Notes: generated by a model not told the origin, from the letters alone. DNA of 64,000 nt from Neobacillus niacini NBRC 15566 (GCF_001591505.1 NZ_BCVA01000010.1:62001-126000), one strand, 5' to 3'; positions 16,621 to 26,221 are shown, counted from the stretch's first letter. A program made the numbers and translations.

Positions 16621-17451
16621 TTATTTTAAATCCTTCATTGGAACCATGTCCATATCATTATAAGTAATGTTCTCGCCGCACATTGCCCATATGAACGTGT
16701 AGTCACTTGTTCCAACTCCAGTATGGATTGACCAGCTCGGAGAAATGGCAGCTTGCTCATTGGCAATCACTAAGTGTTTTGTTTCATCCGGTTTGCCCAT
16801 GAAATGGAATACACGTGTATCTTCTTTCATATCGAAATAAAGGTATGTTTCCATACGGCGTTCGTGTGTGTGACATGGCATTGTATTCCAAGCGCTTCCT
16901 GGAGTTAGGATTGTGTAGCCTAATTGAAGCTGACAGCTTTCACAAACGTTTGGATGAATATATTGATAGATGGAGCGGTGATTTAATGTTGCTGAATCAC
17001 CTGTGACCATTGGTTCGATTTTATCAATACTAATTTTTACATTTGGATATTTGTGATGTGCCGGTACAGACACTGTATAGAATTTTGCTGGATTAGACGG
17101 ATCATCTGATTTAAATTGGAGATCCTTTGTTTCTTTTCCAATGTAGAAGCCATCTTGCTTTTTCATTGGCTCTTCTGTACCTTCAATAACGATTGATCCT
17201 GGCCCGCCAATATTAATAACACCTAGTTCACGGCGTTCTAAGAAATAGGTAACTCCTAATTCTGTAGAAAGTTCTATTGTTAACGGTTGATCTGTTGGTG
17301 TTACACCGCCAAAAATCATACGATCGTTATGGGTATACGTTAATCTAACTTCTCCTGGAACAAAAATACTTTCTACTAAAAATTCCTTGCGTAGTTGTTC
17401 TGTTGAATAATGACGAATATCCTCTGGGCTATGTGTATAGCGAGTTTCCAT
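16621..17451 (-). CDS. kduI: 5-dehydro-4-deoxy-D-glucuronate isomerase
   Basis: The 276-residue cupin protein contains the KduI signature: METRYTHSPEDIRHYSTEQLR at the start, MPCHTHERRMETYLYFD with the metal ligands in the centre, and SPSWSIHTGVGTSDYTFIWAMCGEN near the end. KduI converts 5-keto-4-deoxyuronate to 2,5-diketo-3-deoxygluconate. The frame opens three codons earlier at a GTG, but the AGGAGTGAATAAA site fits ATG 17451, which also gives the family's usual length. It follows kdgK by 14 bases. Confidence 0.93.
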   Translation of the reverse strand: METRYTHSPEDIRHYSTEQLRKEFLVESIFVPGEVRLTYTHNDRMIFGGVTPTDQPLTIELSTELGVTYFLERRELGVINIGGPGSIVIEGTEEPMKKQDGFYIGKETKDLQFKSDDPSNPAKFYTVSVPAHHKYPNVKISIDKIEPMVTGDSATLNHRSIYQYIHPNVCESCQLQLGYTILTPGSAWNTMPCHTHERRMETYLYFDMKEDTRVFHFMGKPDETKHLVIANEQAAISPSWSIHTGVGTSDYTFIWAMCGENITYNDMDMVPMKDLK

Positions 17452-17465
17452 TTTATTCACTCCTG

Positions 17466-18470
17466 TTATCGATTTATTTTTGCACTGCCATTTTCCATAA
17501 GATTTTCTACTTCTTTTATCGTAAATGGATTACAATCACCATAAATGGTATGTTTCAAGCTAGAGTATGCGGTTGCAAAGGAGACCGTATAGTTTAGGTC
17601 TGCACCTGTAACTAATCCATGCAGTATACCTGCTGAGAAAGCGTCTCCGCCGCCAACCCGATCGACGATTGGTTCCAGCTTATGAACTTTAGATACATAG
17701 GTTTTTCCATCTTTCCAAAGCGTACCTTGTAAGGAATTAGAGGTAGCGGAGTGGACTTCGCGCTTGGTAGAATAAAAGATTTCAATATTGCTATATTTCT
17801 CATTCATTTTTTGATAGTAGTAGTCTGTATCATCTTGACCTGATTGATTTTCAGGAATGCCTAACAAATAAAGCGCATCCATTTTTCCTGCAGAGCAATA
17901 ATCCACATATGGCAGGATTTTTGATAGAGCCTTAGACGCTTGGTCATGATTCCAGAGCTTAGAACGGAAATTAATATCGAAACTCACTTTAATATCCCGC
18001 TTTTTAGCTTCTTTTACTAAATCCAGAGTAATTTCCGCTAACTTTTCCGAAAGTGCTGGTGTTATGCCAGAAACATGAAGAATGTTTGCGTTTTCAAAAA
18101 GCTGTTCGTAATCCCATTCCCATTCCTGCAATGAAGCAAAGCTGGAATTCGCTCTGTCATAGATAACGGCGGAAGAACGCTCGCCTACACCACTATCAAG
18201 ATAATAGGTTCCAAGACGATTGCCGCCAAAATGCAACTCTTTTGTCTTAACTCCATACTTTTGGAGGTGTCTTTTTACAGCAAGACCTAAAGCATTGTCG
18301 GGTACTTTGCTTGCAAAAGCAACGTCATGCTCTAAATTAGCCAAGTTCACCGCGACATTTGCTTCTGCTCCGCCATAATGGGCCTGAAAGCTTGCAGCAT
18401 TGCTAAAATGTGTTCCAGTTAAAGTTGAAAGCCTTAACATAATTTCGCCAAAAGTTAGAATGCTGCTCAT
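17466..18470 (-). CDS. kdgK: 2-dehydro-3-deoxygluconokinase (PfkB family)
   Basis: The 334-residue sugar kinase begins MSSILTFGEIMLRLS, has GGAEANVAVNLANL near the N-terminus and the PfkB signature VDRVGGGDAFSAGILHGL with the catalytic Asp near the C-terminus. KdgK phosphorylates 2-keto-3-deoxygluconate to KDPG. It overlaps the kdgA stop by four bases (ATGA), so the two are translationally coupled, and its product is the substrate of KdgA. Confidence 0.92.
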   Translation of the reverse strand: MSSILTFGEIMLRLSTLTGTHFSNAASFQAHYGGAEANVAVNLANLEHDVAFASKVPDNALGLAVKRHLQKYGVKTKELHFGGNRLGTYYLDSGVGERSSAVIYDRANSSFASLQEWEWDYEQLFENANILHVSGITPALSEKLAEITLDLVKEAKKRDIKVSFDINFRSKLWNHDQASKALSKILPYVDYCSAGKMDALYLLGIPENQSGQDDTDYYYQKMNEKYSNIEIFYSTKREVHSATSNSLQGTLWKDGKTYVSKVHKLEPIVDRVGGGDAFSAGILHGLVTGADLNYTVSFATAYSSLKHTIYGDCNPFTIKEVENLMENGSAKINR

Positions 18471-19120
18471 ACGCTCACCATCTTAATTTCATGGTACCTA
18501 TCTATATATTGCTTAGCTAGTTTCGTAATTTGATCGTAGTTTCCTGTTTTAGCAGGAGCTAATAAGTTCCCGCCTACACCAACCGCTACACAGCCTTTAT
18601 TTATCCACTCGGCCATGTTATCTAAATTCACTCCGCCTGTTGGCATGATATTAATTTGTGGAAGCGGTGCTTTTACGGCATCCACAAAACTAGGTTCATA
18701 TGTACTTGCAGGGAATAGTTTAATAATATCTACACCTGAACGAAGGGCTGTTTTCATTTCGGTTATCGTCATACAACCTGGCAAATATGGTACATGATAA
18801 AGATTACAAATCTCCGCAATTTTAGAATCAAACATTGGGCTTACGACAAATTCAGCTCCCGCCATAATTGCGATTCTTGCTGTCATTGCGTCAAGAACAG
18901 TTCCTGCACCGACAACGATAGTAGAGTTATCTTTATATTTTGCTGCTGTTTCACGAATAACCTCGTCTGCTTGCGGAGTAGTAAAGGTTACTTCTAAGCC
19001 GGTAATCCCGCCGTTTACGAGCGCCTCAATCGTTTTTAATGATTCTTCCTTGGTGTCTGATCTTAGTACTGCAATCACACCACTTTTTTCTAGCTTCAAG
19101 AGAATATTAGCCTTTTTTAT
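18467..19120 (-). CDS. kdgA: KDPG (and KHG) aldolase, apparently with an ATA start codon
   Basis: The protein is a class I aldolase with the Schiff-base lysine in DIIKLFPAS, the catalytic Glu in GLEVTF, and GAGTVLD and MPTGGVNLDN loops. It splits KDPG into pyruvate and glyceraldehyde-3-phosphate. No ATG lies in the right place. The first NUG codon is TTG 19099, which has no ribosome binding site. In contrast, AGGGAGG lies 8 bases before ATA 19120 in the same frame, giving (M)KKANILLKLEKSG, the expected family N-terminus and 217 residues. I annotated from ATA; the preceding codon ATC 19123 is the alternative. First gene of the operon. Confidence 0.88.
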   Translation of the reverse strand: MKKANILLKLEKSGVIAVLRSDTKEESLKTIEALVNGGITGLEVTFTTPQADEVIRETAAKYKDNSTIVVGAGTVLDAMTARIAIMAGAEFVVSPMFDSKIAEICNLYHVPYLPGCMTITEMKTALRSGVDIIKLFPASTYEPSFVDAVKAPLPQINIMPTGGVNLDNMAEWINKGCVAVGVGGNLLAPAKTGNYDQITKLAKQYIDRYHEIKMVSV

Positions 19121-19185
19121 GATGTTTACCTCCCTTAGATTTCTAAATAGGAAATGTTATTGTTTATTTGGAAATTTATAATCTT

Positions 19186-19214
19186 ATTATATTGGACAAT
19201 ATTGGGTTTTTCAA
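19186..19214 (-). promoter_or_regulatory. sigma-A promoter of the uronate operon
   Basis: On the minus strand TTGAAA (19214-19209) and TATAAT (19191-19186) are 17 bases apart. An imperfect palindrome ATTTC-N6-GAAAT lies near 19139-19155, between promoter and kdgA, where a repressor such as the operon's IclR protein could bind. Confidence 0.75.
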
Positions 19215-19240
19215 CCACATTTTATAAAATAATTTGAATA

Positions 19241-19271
19241 AAAAAAATAACCTGTTTATTTAAACAGGTTA
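19241..19271 (-). terminator. terminator after the NapH-like gene
   Basis: TAACCTGTTTA (19248-19258) and its complement (19261-19271) pair, followed on the minus strand by eight Us. Confidence 0.88.
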
Positions 19272-19279
19272 CTGATCTA

Positions 19280-20293
19280 TTAATCTATATATTTTGCTTC
19301 AGGAATGAGGATTTTCCATTCTTCATAACTTATGATGGTTTCCCAGTGACCTGTTAGTTTGGCAAAGCCAATAATAATAAAGAAGGCCACTAAAAATGTC
19401 ACTGGTATAAACCATTTACTTACCTTCTTATTAACTACCGTCATATTTAAGGTGTCCTTTACAGGGCATGCTTCCACACAGGCCATACAAGCCGTACAGT
19501 TCAGGTTATTTACGGTTTCTACTTTGTGCACTTTTACTCTGGACGGACAAACCTTTGTACACATTTCACAATTGGTACACGATTCTTCATTTCTGCTGAT
19601 TTTGGAAATTCTAAATATCGAGCCAAGCCCAATGAACGCTCCATATGGGCAAAGGAATCGGCACCAGAAGTTCCTAAAAAATAAGGATAGCATAAACATT
19701 ACGATAAGAACTCCTAAGCCAAAACCGCTAATATCTAAGAAAAATGTCAGCATTTTCACATCAGAGATTTTGTTATATGGTTCATTTAGAAAGGCAATCG
19801 CCCCATAGGTAGGCATTACAATAACCATCCCCAAGAAGAACAGCAATAATAAATATTTAATGGGGGTTAGCAGCCAAACGAGCCACGTGGGTACTTCAAA
19901 ATTACGTTTAAACAGCTTTTTTCCTAATCTTGAAATCCATTCACTCACTGTTCCAATTGGACAGATCCAGCTGCAAAATGATCTTCGGAAAATAATGGCA
20001 CCACCTACAAAAAAGCTTAGCAATACCAGTCCAGCTGGATGAATTAAGTCGAAGTCTCCAGTGGCAAGCCAAACCTTTAATGCCATTAGGGCACTAATCG
20101 GCAAAAATCCTTCAACCGCGGCCGGTCTCTTAACAAAAGGTGTTTCTCCGAGGGTCTCAAAATGCATATAAAATTGATAAAAGCGAACACCAACATATAG
20201 TAAAAACAACAGGAATACCGCTTGTACGACGTACCTCGTTATTTGAACCGGCTTTCTCTTCAACTGCATCTTATACCAGTTCTTTGACTTCAT
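19280..20293 (-). CDS. NapH/NosR-type membrane ferredoxin
   Basis: The 337-residue protein has about five membrane spans, two FxxxFCxxxCPxG-type motifs (SFCSWICPIGT and FWCRFLCPYGA) and a pair of [4Fe-4S] ferredoxin motifs (CTNCEMCTKVCP and CTACMACVEACP). This is the layout of the NapH/NosR/CcoG polyferredoxins, which move electrons between quinol and redox enzymes or copper-enzyme assembly in nitrate and nitrous oxide respiration. It is monocistronic. The upstream region carries an FNR-like promoter and the start has a GGAGGAG site. The exact partner is unknown; no nap or nos genes are adjacent, but a Nap/Nas-like operon lies 4 kb away. Confidence 0.8.
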   Translation of the reverse strand: MKSKNWYKMQLKRKPVQITRYVVQAVFLLFLLYVGVRFYQFYMHFETLGETPFVKRPAAVEGFLPISALMALKVWLATGDFDLIHPAGLVLLSFFVGGAIIFRRSFCSWICPIGTVSEWISRLGKKLFKRNFEVPTWLVWLLTPIKYLLLLFFLGMVIVMPTYGAIAFLNEPYNKISDVKMLTFFLDISGFGLGVLIVMFMLSLFFRNFWCRFLCPYGAFIGLGSIFRISKISRNEESCTNCEMCTKVCPSRVKVHKVETVNNLNCTACMACVEACPVKDTLNMTVVNKKVSKWFIPVTFLVAFFIIIGFAKLTGHWETIISYEEWKILIPEAKYID

Positions 20294-20322
20294 TATGACT
20301 CCTCCAATCTTCTTCTTCTTAA

Positions 20323-20365
20323 ATATAAGGAACGAAGCAAAATTGGGGGTGTGATAAAAGTCATC
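20323..20365 (-). promoter_or_regulatory. FNR-like class II promoter for the NapH-like gene
   Basis: TGTGA-TAAAAG-TCATC (20350-20365, 8 of 10 to the FNR consensus) is centred at 20357.5. On the minus strand a TTATAT -10 element is centred at 20325.5, exactly 32 bases away, as in class II FNR promoters. The predicted start lies about 22 bases before the ATG. Confidence 0.5.
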
Positions 20366-20460
20366 GAAAATATCGTTTTCATAAAGATTTCACAACCGTA
20401 TACTTATATCAGACAAAATTGGGCAATAGCTGATAAACGTTAAGCCAGTGTTAAAACAAT

Positions 20461-21459
20461 CTACAAATTCCCCTTGTGTTCTACTCCAAACACAATATTA
20501 TTCTGTTTCCGCGCTTCTTCCGTTACTCGCAGAACAATCATACTCATTTCTTGTAACTTCTTATATTCGTGGTCATCATTTTTTTTAATGATTTCAGCAA
20601 ATTTCATGCATTCATAGGCCATGTCTTTATCTTCTTGAGCAACACTAAAGATTTCACTCTCTTTTGTGTGACTGTCGATGAATTTTATCTCGGAAATCGG
20701 TGCCGCATCTTCAAGGACGAAGGTTCCCTTCTCTCCATGAATTTCACATGGCATTACCGAATGAGAGATCTTAGAACATAAAATGGTACAGATAAACTCT
20801 TTATACTCCAATACAAGGGTACCGCTGCCATCAACACCGCTTGATAAGATAACTGGATGATAGCTAACTTTCTTTGGTTCTCCGAATAGGCCCACTGCTA
20901 AATAAAGTGGATACACACCTAAATCAACCAAGGCACCCCCAGAAAAAGTACTTGAAAAGATATTTGGGTTTTCCCCTCTCAAAAACGAATCATACCTAGA
21001 AGAATACTGTATATAGGGAAGCATAGCACTTCTTAGATTTCCTGCCATTTGAATTTTTTCCTTAAGTATACGAAAGTTCGGGGTGTGAATATTTCGTATC
21101 GCTTCAAATAAATAAACTCCATTATCCTCAGCCATTTGATAGGCTTCTTCCAGTTCAGCCGTATTAGAAAAGATTGGTTTTTCACAAATGACATGCTTTT
21201 TATTTTTTAAAAAGGTAAGTGCCTGCTCAAAATGGACTGAATTGGGCGAAGCAATATAGACCACCTGAACTTCAGGACTTTTAGCCATTTCCTCCAAATC
21301 GGTAAAATAATGTGCTGCGTTATATGTATAGGCAAGTTCCTTCGCCTTATCGACTGTCCTTGAATAAACACCGGTTAATTCTAGTTTCCCGCTTTGCTTT
21401 GCTGCTTCAATAAAGGAGGATGTAATCCATCCTGTTCCGACTGTGCCTAGCTTAATCAT
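20461..21459 (-). CDS. Gfo/Idh/MocA family dehydrogenase
   Basis: The 332-residue protein has an N-terminal NAD(P)-binding Rossmann domain (MIKLGTVGTGWITSSFIEAA) and the conserved EKP motif (VICEKPIFSNTAELEEA), then a C-terminal alpha/beta domain with SGGALVDLGVYPLYLAVGLFG. Such enzymes oxidise or reduce sugars, inositols or related compounds; the substrate is unknown. The frame opens six codons upstream at 21477, but GGGAAGGGGATA fits ATG 21459. No catabolic partner is adjacent and it is transcribed alone. Confidence 0.82.
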   Translation of the reverse strand: MIKLGTVGTGWITSSFIEAAKQSGKLELTGVYSRTVDKAKELAYTYNAAHYFTDLEEMAKSPEVQVVYIASPNSVHFEQALTFLKNKKHVICEKPIFSNTAELEEAYQMAEDNGVYLFEAIRNIHTPNFRILKEKIQMAGNLRSAMLPYIQYSSRYDSFLRGENPNIFSSTFSGGALVDLGVYPLYLAVGLFGEPKKVSYHPVILSSGVDGSGTLVLEYKEFICTILCSKISHSVMPCEIHGEKGTFVLEDAAPISEIKFIDSHTKESEIFSVAQEDKDMAYECMKFAEIIKKNDDHEYKKLQEMSMIVLRVTEEARKQNNIVFGVEHKGNL

Positions 21460-21620
21460 AAAATATCCCCTTCCCATTACTTCTTCAAGCTTATATTGTA
21501 GCTTTTTTTCATTCTTTTTGCCAATTTAACTATTTTTCTAATGAATTGTTGGGTACAATGGAAAAATATCATAATTTATGTTATTTATAAGTAATAGATG
21601 AAAGAAAGAGGTTGAATAGA

Positions 21621-23279
21621 GTGGACAATCTAGGTTCTAATTTTATAAAAGATGTTATGATTAAGGATTTGGAATCCGGTAAGCATGATAAAATTATCAC
21701 TCGTTTCCCTCCAGAGCCAAACGGATATTTACATATCGGTCATGCTAAATCCATTATCATTAACTTTGGATTAGCGGATGAATTTAACGGAAAAACTAAT
21801 TTACGATTTGATGACACCAATCCGTTAAAGGAAGATATCGAATATGTAAACTCGATTAAAGAAGATGTGAAATGGCTTGGATTTGAGTGGGATAACTTAT
21901 TCTTTGCTTCTGATTATTTTGAAGAAATGTACAAACGTGCGGTTCTATTAATCAAAAAAGGACTTGCCTACGTGGATGACCTATCTGCTGAGGAAATTCG
22001 TGAATACCGCGGGACATTGACTTCTCCTGGTAAAGAAAGTCCTTATCGTGATCGTTCAGTTGAGGAAAACCTCGACTTATTTGAGCGGATGCGAAACGGA
22101 GAATTTGAAAATGGGAAAAAAGTTCTCCGCGCCAAAATTGATATGAAGTCTCCTAATATCAATTTACGCGACCCTGTCATTTATCGAATTTCTCACACTA
22201 CACACCATAACACTGGTGATAAGTGGTGTATCTATCCAATGTATGCATTTGCACATCCGCTAGAGGACGCCATTGAAGACGTGACGCATTCGATTTGTAC
22301 CGTTGAATTTGAAGATCAACGCCCACTTTATAACTGGGTAGTGGAACAATGTGAAATGGAAAGTACACCGCAGCAAATTGAGTTCGGTCGCTTAAATGTG
22401 ACTAACACTGTAATGAGCAAGCGTAAATTGAAGCAGCTCGTTGACGAAGGATTTGTGGATGGATGGGATGACCCGCGGATGCCGACTATTTCTGGAATGA
22501 GGCGCAAAGGGTTTACCCCTGAATCCATTCGTAATTTTGTTCGTGAAACAGGCGTATCAAAAGGTTCCGGTGCGGTTGATTCGCAAATGCTCGAACACTT
22601 TGTTAGAGAAGACTTAAAGTTGAAGGCCCCGCGGACAATGGGCATTTTAAATCCTTTAAAAGTTGTCATTACGAACTATCCGGAAGGTCAAATTGAGTTA
22701 CTTGACGCAGAGATTAATCCTGAGGTTCCTGAAATGGGCATGCGGAAAATTCCATTCTCTCGTGAAATTTATATTGAAAAAGACGATTTCATGGAAAATC
22801 CTCCGAGTAAATATTTCCGCCTCTTCCCAGGCAATGAAGTTCGTCTGAAACATGCTTATTTCATTAAGTGTGAAGAAGTAATTAAGGATATTAACGGAGA
22901 AGTCATTGAATTGCGTTGTACCTATGATCCGTTAACGAAAAGTGGTACTGGGTTTACAGGCCGTAAAGTAAAAGGAACTATTCATTGGGTGGAAGCAACC
23001 AATTCCGTTCCAGCAGAGTTTCGTCTATACGAGCCACTAATCCTCGATAAAACAGAAGATGGAACGGAAGAAGAAGAAAAGTCTTTCCTTGACAATGTGA
23101 ATCCTGATTCATTGGTAGTATTACAGGGATTTGTAGAGCCGAATATGAGAGAAAGCATGCCGCACGATAAATTCCAGTTCTTTAGACATGGATATTTCAA
23201 TGTTGATCCAAAGCATACCACCGTTGATAAGCTCGTCTTTAACCGAATCGTTTCCTTAAAAAGTTCTTTTAAAATATAG
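21621..23279 (+). CDS. glnS: glutaminyl-tRNA synthetase
   Basis: The 552-residue class I synthetase has [16 protein letters not shown] with the HIGH motif near residue 35-45, the KMSKS-loop form VMSKRKL, and the two C-terminal anticodon-binding beta-barrels of GlnRS. Length equals that of E. coli GlnRS (about 554). It charges tRNA-Gln directly. Most Bacillaceae instead use GluRS plus the GatCAB amidotransferase, so this gene looks like an acquisition. TTG 21612 also opens the frame but AAAGAGG abuts it; GTG 21621 with 9-base spacing was chosen. It is monocistronic with a strong terminator. Confidence 0.92.
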   Translation: MDNLGSNFIKDVMIKDLESGKHDKIITRFPPEPNGYLHIGHAKSIIINFGLADEFNGKTNLRFDDTNPLKEDIEYVNSIKEDVKWLGFEWDNLFFASDYFEEMYKRAVLLIKKGLAYVDDLSAEEIREYRGTLTSPGKESPYRDRSVEENLDLFERMRNGEFENGKKVLRAKIDMKSPNINLRDPVIYRISHTTHHNTGDKWCIYPMYAFAHPLEDAIEDVTHSICTVEFEDQRPLYNWVVEQCEMESTPQQIEFGRLNVTNTVMSKRKLKQLVDEGFVDGWDDPRMPTISGMRRKGFTPESIRNFVRETGVSKGSGAVDSQMLEHFVREDLKLKAPRTMGILNPLKVVITNYPEGQIELLDAEINPEVPEMGMRKIPFSREIYIEKDDFMENPPSKYFRLFPGNEVRLKHAYFIKCEEVIKDINGEVIELRCTYDPLTKSGTGFTGRKVKGTIHWVEATNSVPAEFRLYEPLILDKTEDGTEEEEKSFLDNVNPDSLVVLQGFVEPNMRESMPHDKFQFFRHGYFNVDPKHTTVDKLVFNRIVSLKSSFKI

Positions 23280-23294
23280 TAAAGCTAGACTATA

Positions 23295-23330
23295 AAAATA
23301 GAACCAAGCAAAAATGCTTGGTTCTATTTT
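23295..23330 (+). terminator. bidirectional terminator after glnS
   Basis: Sixteen-base arms (23295-23310 and 23315-23330) pair perfectly around a four-base loop, with T-runs on both sides. The stop codon of the convergent PAS kinase gene overlaps its edge. Confidence 0.9.
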
Positions 23331-24385
23331 TATCGTTTTGGCTTTGCTGGGACCTCTAGGATAATTTTTGTTCCTTTACCTGGTGAAGAATTGATGGTAA
23401 GCTCTCCACCAACAGCCCTTGCCCGTTCATCCATACTAAACAGACCAACACCACGGGATTGGGAATCCAGTTCAAATCCTTTTCCTTTATCCTCGATCAT
23501 TACTCTAATAACGTCATCTATTTCTCTAATTGTAACAGCTGCCTCGGAAACTTCTGCATACTTCCTGATATTCGTTAAGGCTTCTTGCGTGATCCGATAA
23601 ATCGTTAGTTCGACGCTAATGTCTAAGCGGCGATTTAGTACACACTCAAAATAAACATCGATATGATAGTTTTCTGAAAAACGAGATAGAAACGAACGAA
23701 TCGCAGGAACAAGTCCAAGATCATCTAATACGGAAGGACGCAGTTCCCATGAAATATCTCGGATTTCCTCTATTAGCTGGGTTGCTTCAGTTTGCATTTG
23801 CACTAGCAGAGGATGATTCATTTCAGAAAGCAGACGATTGATGGTAATGAGGTGACTATATAAATTCTGCCCGATTCCGTCATGTAAATTTCGAGATAAA
23901 CGCTTTCGTTCTTCTTCCTGAACATCGATGATTGTTGTCATCATTTTCTGTAATTCTTGTTCAACCCGTTTTCGTTCGGTAATTTCGTAGCGGATTGCTA
24001 AATATTGATAGGGTTTTCCATTATCGTTCATAAACGGAACAATCGTAGTATCAACCCAGTAAAATGTTCCATCTTTTGCACGGTTGCGTATTTCGCCCTT
24101 CCATACCTTCCCCGAACCAATTGTTTTCCACATTTCTTTAAAAAAACTAGCTGGGTGGTATCCCGAATTTAATATTCGATGATCCTGGCCTAGAAGTTCT
24201 TCTTGTGGATACTTGGAAATTTGGCTAAATTGATCATTAATATATGTAATCGTACCTCTTGAATCGGTTATTGCCACAATAGAAGATTCATCAAGGGCAA
24301 ACTTTATATCGATTAATTCCTGCATTGATTTTTTTAATTCTAACTCAAGGTTTGCAAACTCAAGCTGCTGCCGGTCTCTGTTCAT
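23330..24385 (-). CDS. PAS-domain sensor histidine kinase, HisKA_3 type (NreB-like position)
   Basis: The 351-residue soluble kinase has a short coiled N-terminus, one PAS domain (about 25-140, ending [17 protein letters not shown]), a HisKA_3 domain with the phospho-acceptor in [14 protein letters not shown], and a HATPase domain with [16 protein letters not shown]. In Staphylococcus the equivalent NreB senses oxygen with a cysteine-bound FeS cluster. This PAS domain has no Cys, so it must sense something else or use flavin or haem. It overlaps the GAF gene by four bases (ATGA) and is the last gene of the operon. Confidence 0.83.
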   Translation of the reverse strand: MNRDRQQLEFANLELELKKSMQELIDIKFALDESSIVAITDSRGTITYINDQFSQISKYPQEELLGQDHRILNSGYHPASFFKEMWKTIGSGKVWKGEIRNRAKDGTFYWVDTTIVPFMNDNGKPYQYLAIRYEITERKRVEQELQKMMTTIIDVQEEERKRLSRNLHDGIGQNLYSHLITINRLLSEMNHPLLVQMQTEATQLIEEIRDISWELRPSVLDDLGLVPAIRSFLSRFSENYHIDVYFECVLNRRLDISVELTIYRITQEALTNIRKYAEVSEAAVTIREIDDVIRVMIEDKGKGFELDSQSRGVGLFSMDERARAVGGELTINSSPGKGTKIILEVPAKPKR

Positions 24386-24849
24386 ACATATCCCCCTAAG
24401 CCTAATATCTGGTTTTGTAATATCTGCTCTAATTCCAAGGCAGCATCCTGAACCATTTCTTGGTCATCTTCGGAGAATGTATATTTTTCTCTTTTTCCAA
24501 CTAGCAGAACACCTTTTGGTGAAGAATTGAAAAATATCGGCACTGCATAACAGGAAACAAGTTTCTCAGCAAGCATAATAGGATGGTCTGTTACCTTTCC
24601 ATATATATCATTTGGGAAGTCAATCAACATCATAGGACTGCCGCTCGAAATTATTTTTCCAGCGATTCCTTTTCCAAACCGGACAGTAATTCTTTTATAT
24701 TTATCATTTAAATTCCCTGAAGCATAATGCCAGCGTACATCTGGTCCTACCTCATTTTGAAGGGCTAAAGCAACAAATTCACAGCCAATTCTTTTCTTTA
24801 ATCCTTCACAAACCTCATTTACCTGTGATATCCCCTTAATCTCGGTCAT
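24382..24849 (-). CDS. GAF-domain protein, NreA-like
   Basis: The 155-residue protein is a single GAF domain (about 10-145) with [14 protein letters not shown] and [20 protein letters not shown]. In Staphylococcus, NreA is a GAF protein that binds nitrate and restrains the NreB kinase. The order here (response regulator, GAF, PAS kinase) and the nitrate-reductase-like enzyme upstream make a nitrate receptor plausible, but ligand residues cannot be confirmed by eye. It starts 15 bases after the regulator gene and is coupled to the kinase gene. Confidence 0.68.
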   Translation of the reverse strand: MTEIKGISQVNEVCEGLKKRIGCEFVALALQNEVGPDVRWHYASGNLNDKYKRITVRFGKGIAGKIISSGSPMMLIDFPNDIYGKVTDHPIMLAEKLVSCYAVPIFFNSSPKGVLLVGKREKYTFSEDDQEMVQDAALELEQILQNQILGLGGYV

Positions 24850-24864
24850 CCGCGAAAAAACTCC

Positions 24865-25518
24865 TTAAATACCATAACCTAATAACCCCTTTTTTACGGC
24901 GAATTCAACCAATTCTGGTCTGGTTTTCATCTGAAGTTTCTCCATTAGATTTCCTTTGTGAGTTTCTACAGTTTTTACACTTATCACTAACTGTTCAGCA
25001 ATTTCCTTATTGGAATATCCTTTTGCAATTAGTGTAAGAACCTCTTTTTCACGATCTGATAATAGTTGGTAGGTATCATTACTGCCATGTTTAAGGCTTC
25101 CAAGGTATTCTTCCATTAATCGCTTCGTAGCCGCAGGATGGAGATAGGCATTTCCATTTGCCACGGATTCAATCGCAGACATTAACTCATCGTGCGGTGC
25201 ACTTTTTAAAATACAGCCAGATGCCCCTGCTTGAACCGCTCGAAATAAGTATTCTTCATCATCATGCATCGTTAAAATGAGTATATTCACTTCAGGCATT
25301 TGCTTTTTTAATTCGCCGGTCGCCGATAATCCATCTTTTCCATGCGGCATGCTTAAATCCATGACAACAACATTCGGTTTAAGCTTCAACGCTTTTTTGA
25401 TTCCTTCATTTCCCTCAGAAGCTTCACCGACTACTTCCATCTCAGGATTTGTGTTTAAAAGCATTTTTAAGCCGCTTCTTACCACTGCATGGTCATCAAC
25501 TAATAAAATTTTAATCAA
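24865..25518 (-). CDS. LuxR/NarL-type response regulator (NreC-like)
   Basis: The 217-residue protein has a receiver domain with LLVDDHAVVRSG, the phosphorylated Asp in VVVMDLSMP, and a conserved Lys in CILKSAPHDEL, followed by a LuxR-type helix-turn-helix (LSDREKEVLTLIAKGYSNKEIAEQL as its core). NarL-family regulators control nitrate and oxygen responses. It lies between two kinase genes in one operon and is probably the target of both. Confidence 0.88.
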   Translation of the reverse strand: MIKILLVDDHAVVRSGLKMLLNTNPEMEVVGEASEGNEGIKKALKLKPNVVVMDLSMPHGKDGLSATGELKKQMPEVNILILTMHDDEEYLFRAVQAGASGCILKSAPHDELMSAIESVANGNAYLHPAATKRLMEEYLGSLKHGSNDTYQLLSDREKEVLTLIAKGYSNKEIAEQLVISVKTVETHKGNLMEKLQMKTRPELVEFAVKKGLLGYGI

Positions 25519-25540
25519 ATGTTCCCCCCCCCTTTACTTC

Positions 25541-26194
25541 CTAAATAGGAAGAGATATTTCAATAGACGTACCTTCTCCTATTTTAGAGGATATTTCACA
25601 TTGTCCGCCAGTTAGAAGCATTCTCTCCTTCATTGTAGCAATTCCGAGTGAATAAGGGTTCTTTTCTAGATCTTCTATCTGGAAGCCCCTTCCAAAATCA
25701 AAAATAGATATTTTTAGTTTGCTATTACTCCACTTCAAATCTATCCTAACATTTGATGTATCGGCATATTTAGCAATATTTGTAAGTGCCTCCTGACAAA
25801 CTCGAAACACTGCAATACTATTTTGCTCTAGGATGGGCTTTTCTTCTCCTATGGAGGAAAGCTCAACTACAATTCCAAAAGTAGAAGTGTACACCTTAAT
25901 ATAACTCTTAATAGCTGGAAGTAATCCAAGAGCGGTAAGTGCAGGGGGGTATAGTTCAACGGAAAGTAATCGAATTTCCTGCATTGTTTTTTCAATCAAC
26001 TGAGTCATTTCATGTAAATGATTTTTAACATGATCCTCTTTTATCCCGGATTCCACTACTTTTAAACCCGTTAAAATGCTGAATAAGTTTTGTCCTACAC
26101 CTTCATGAAGTTCTAAGGAGATTCTTTTAATTTCCTCCTCTTGGGCTTGAATGATATAGGAACTCATTTGATTTCTTGTTGCAGAGTATTCCAT
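25541..26194 (-). CDS. sensor-less HisKA_3 histidine kinase
   Basis: The 217-residue protein contains only the kinase core: the H-box LELHEGVGQNLFSI, the N-box area QEALTNIAKYADTSNV, and the G-boxes FDFGRGFQ and LGIATMKERMLLTGG. There is no sensor domain or membrane span. It must take its input from another protein, for example the GAF protein or the redox subunits encoded in the same operon. The response regulator gene follows 22 bases downstream. Confidence 0.8.
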   Translation of the reverse strand: MEYSATRNQMSSYIIQAQEEEIKRISLELHEGVGQNLFSILTGLKVVESGIKEDHVKNHLHEMTQLIEKTMQEIRLLSVELYPPALTALGLLPAIKSYIKVYTSTFGIVVELSSIGEEKPILEQNSIAVFRVCQEALTNIAKYADTSNVRIDLKWSNSKLKISIFDFGRGFQIEDLEKNPYSLGIATMKERMLLTGGQCEISSKIGEGTSIEISLPI

Positions 26195-26221
26195 TACTTT
26201 CCCTCCTTTACCCTTATTTAA

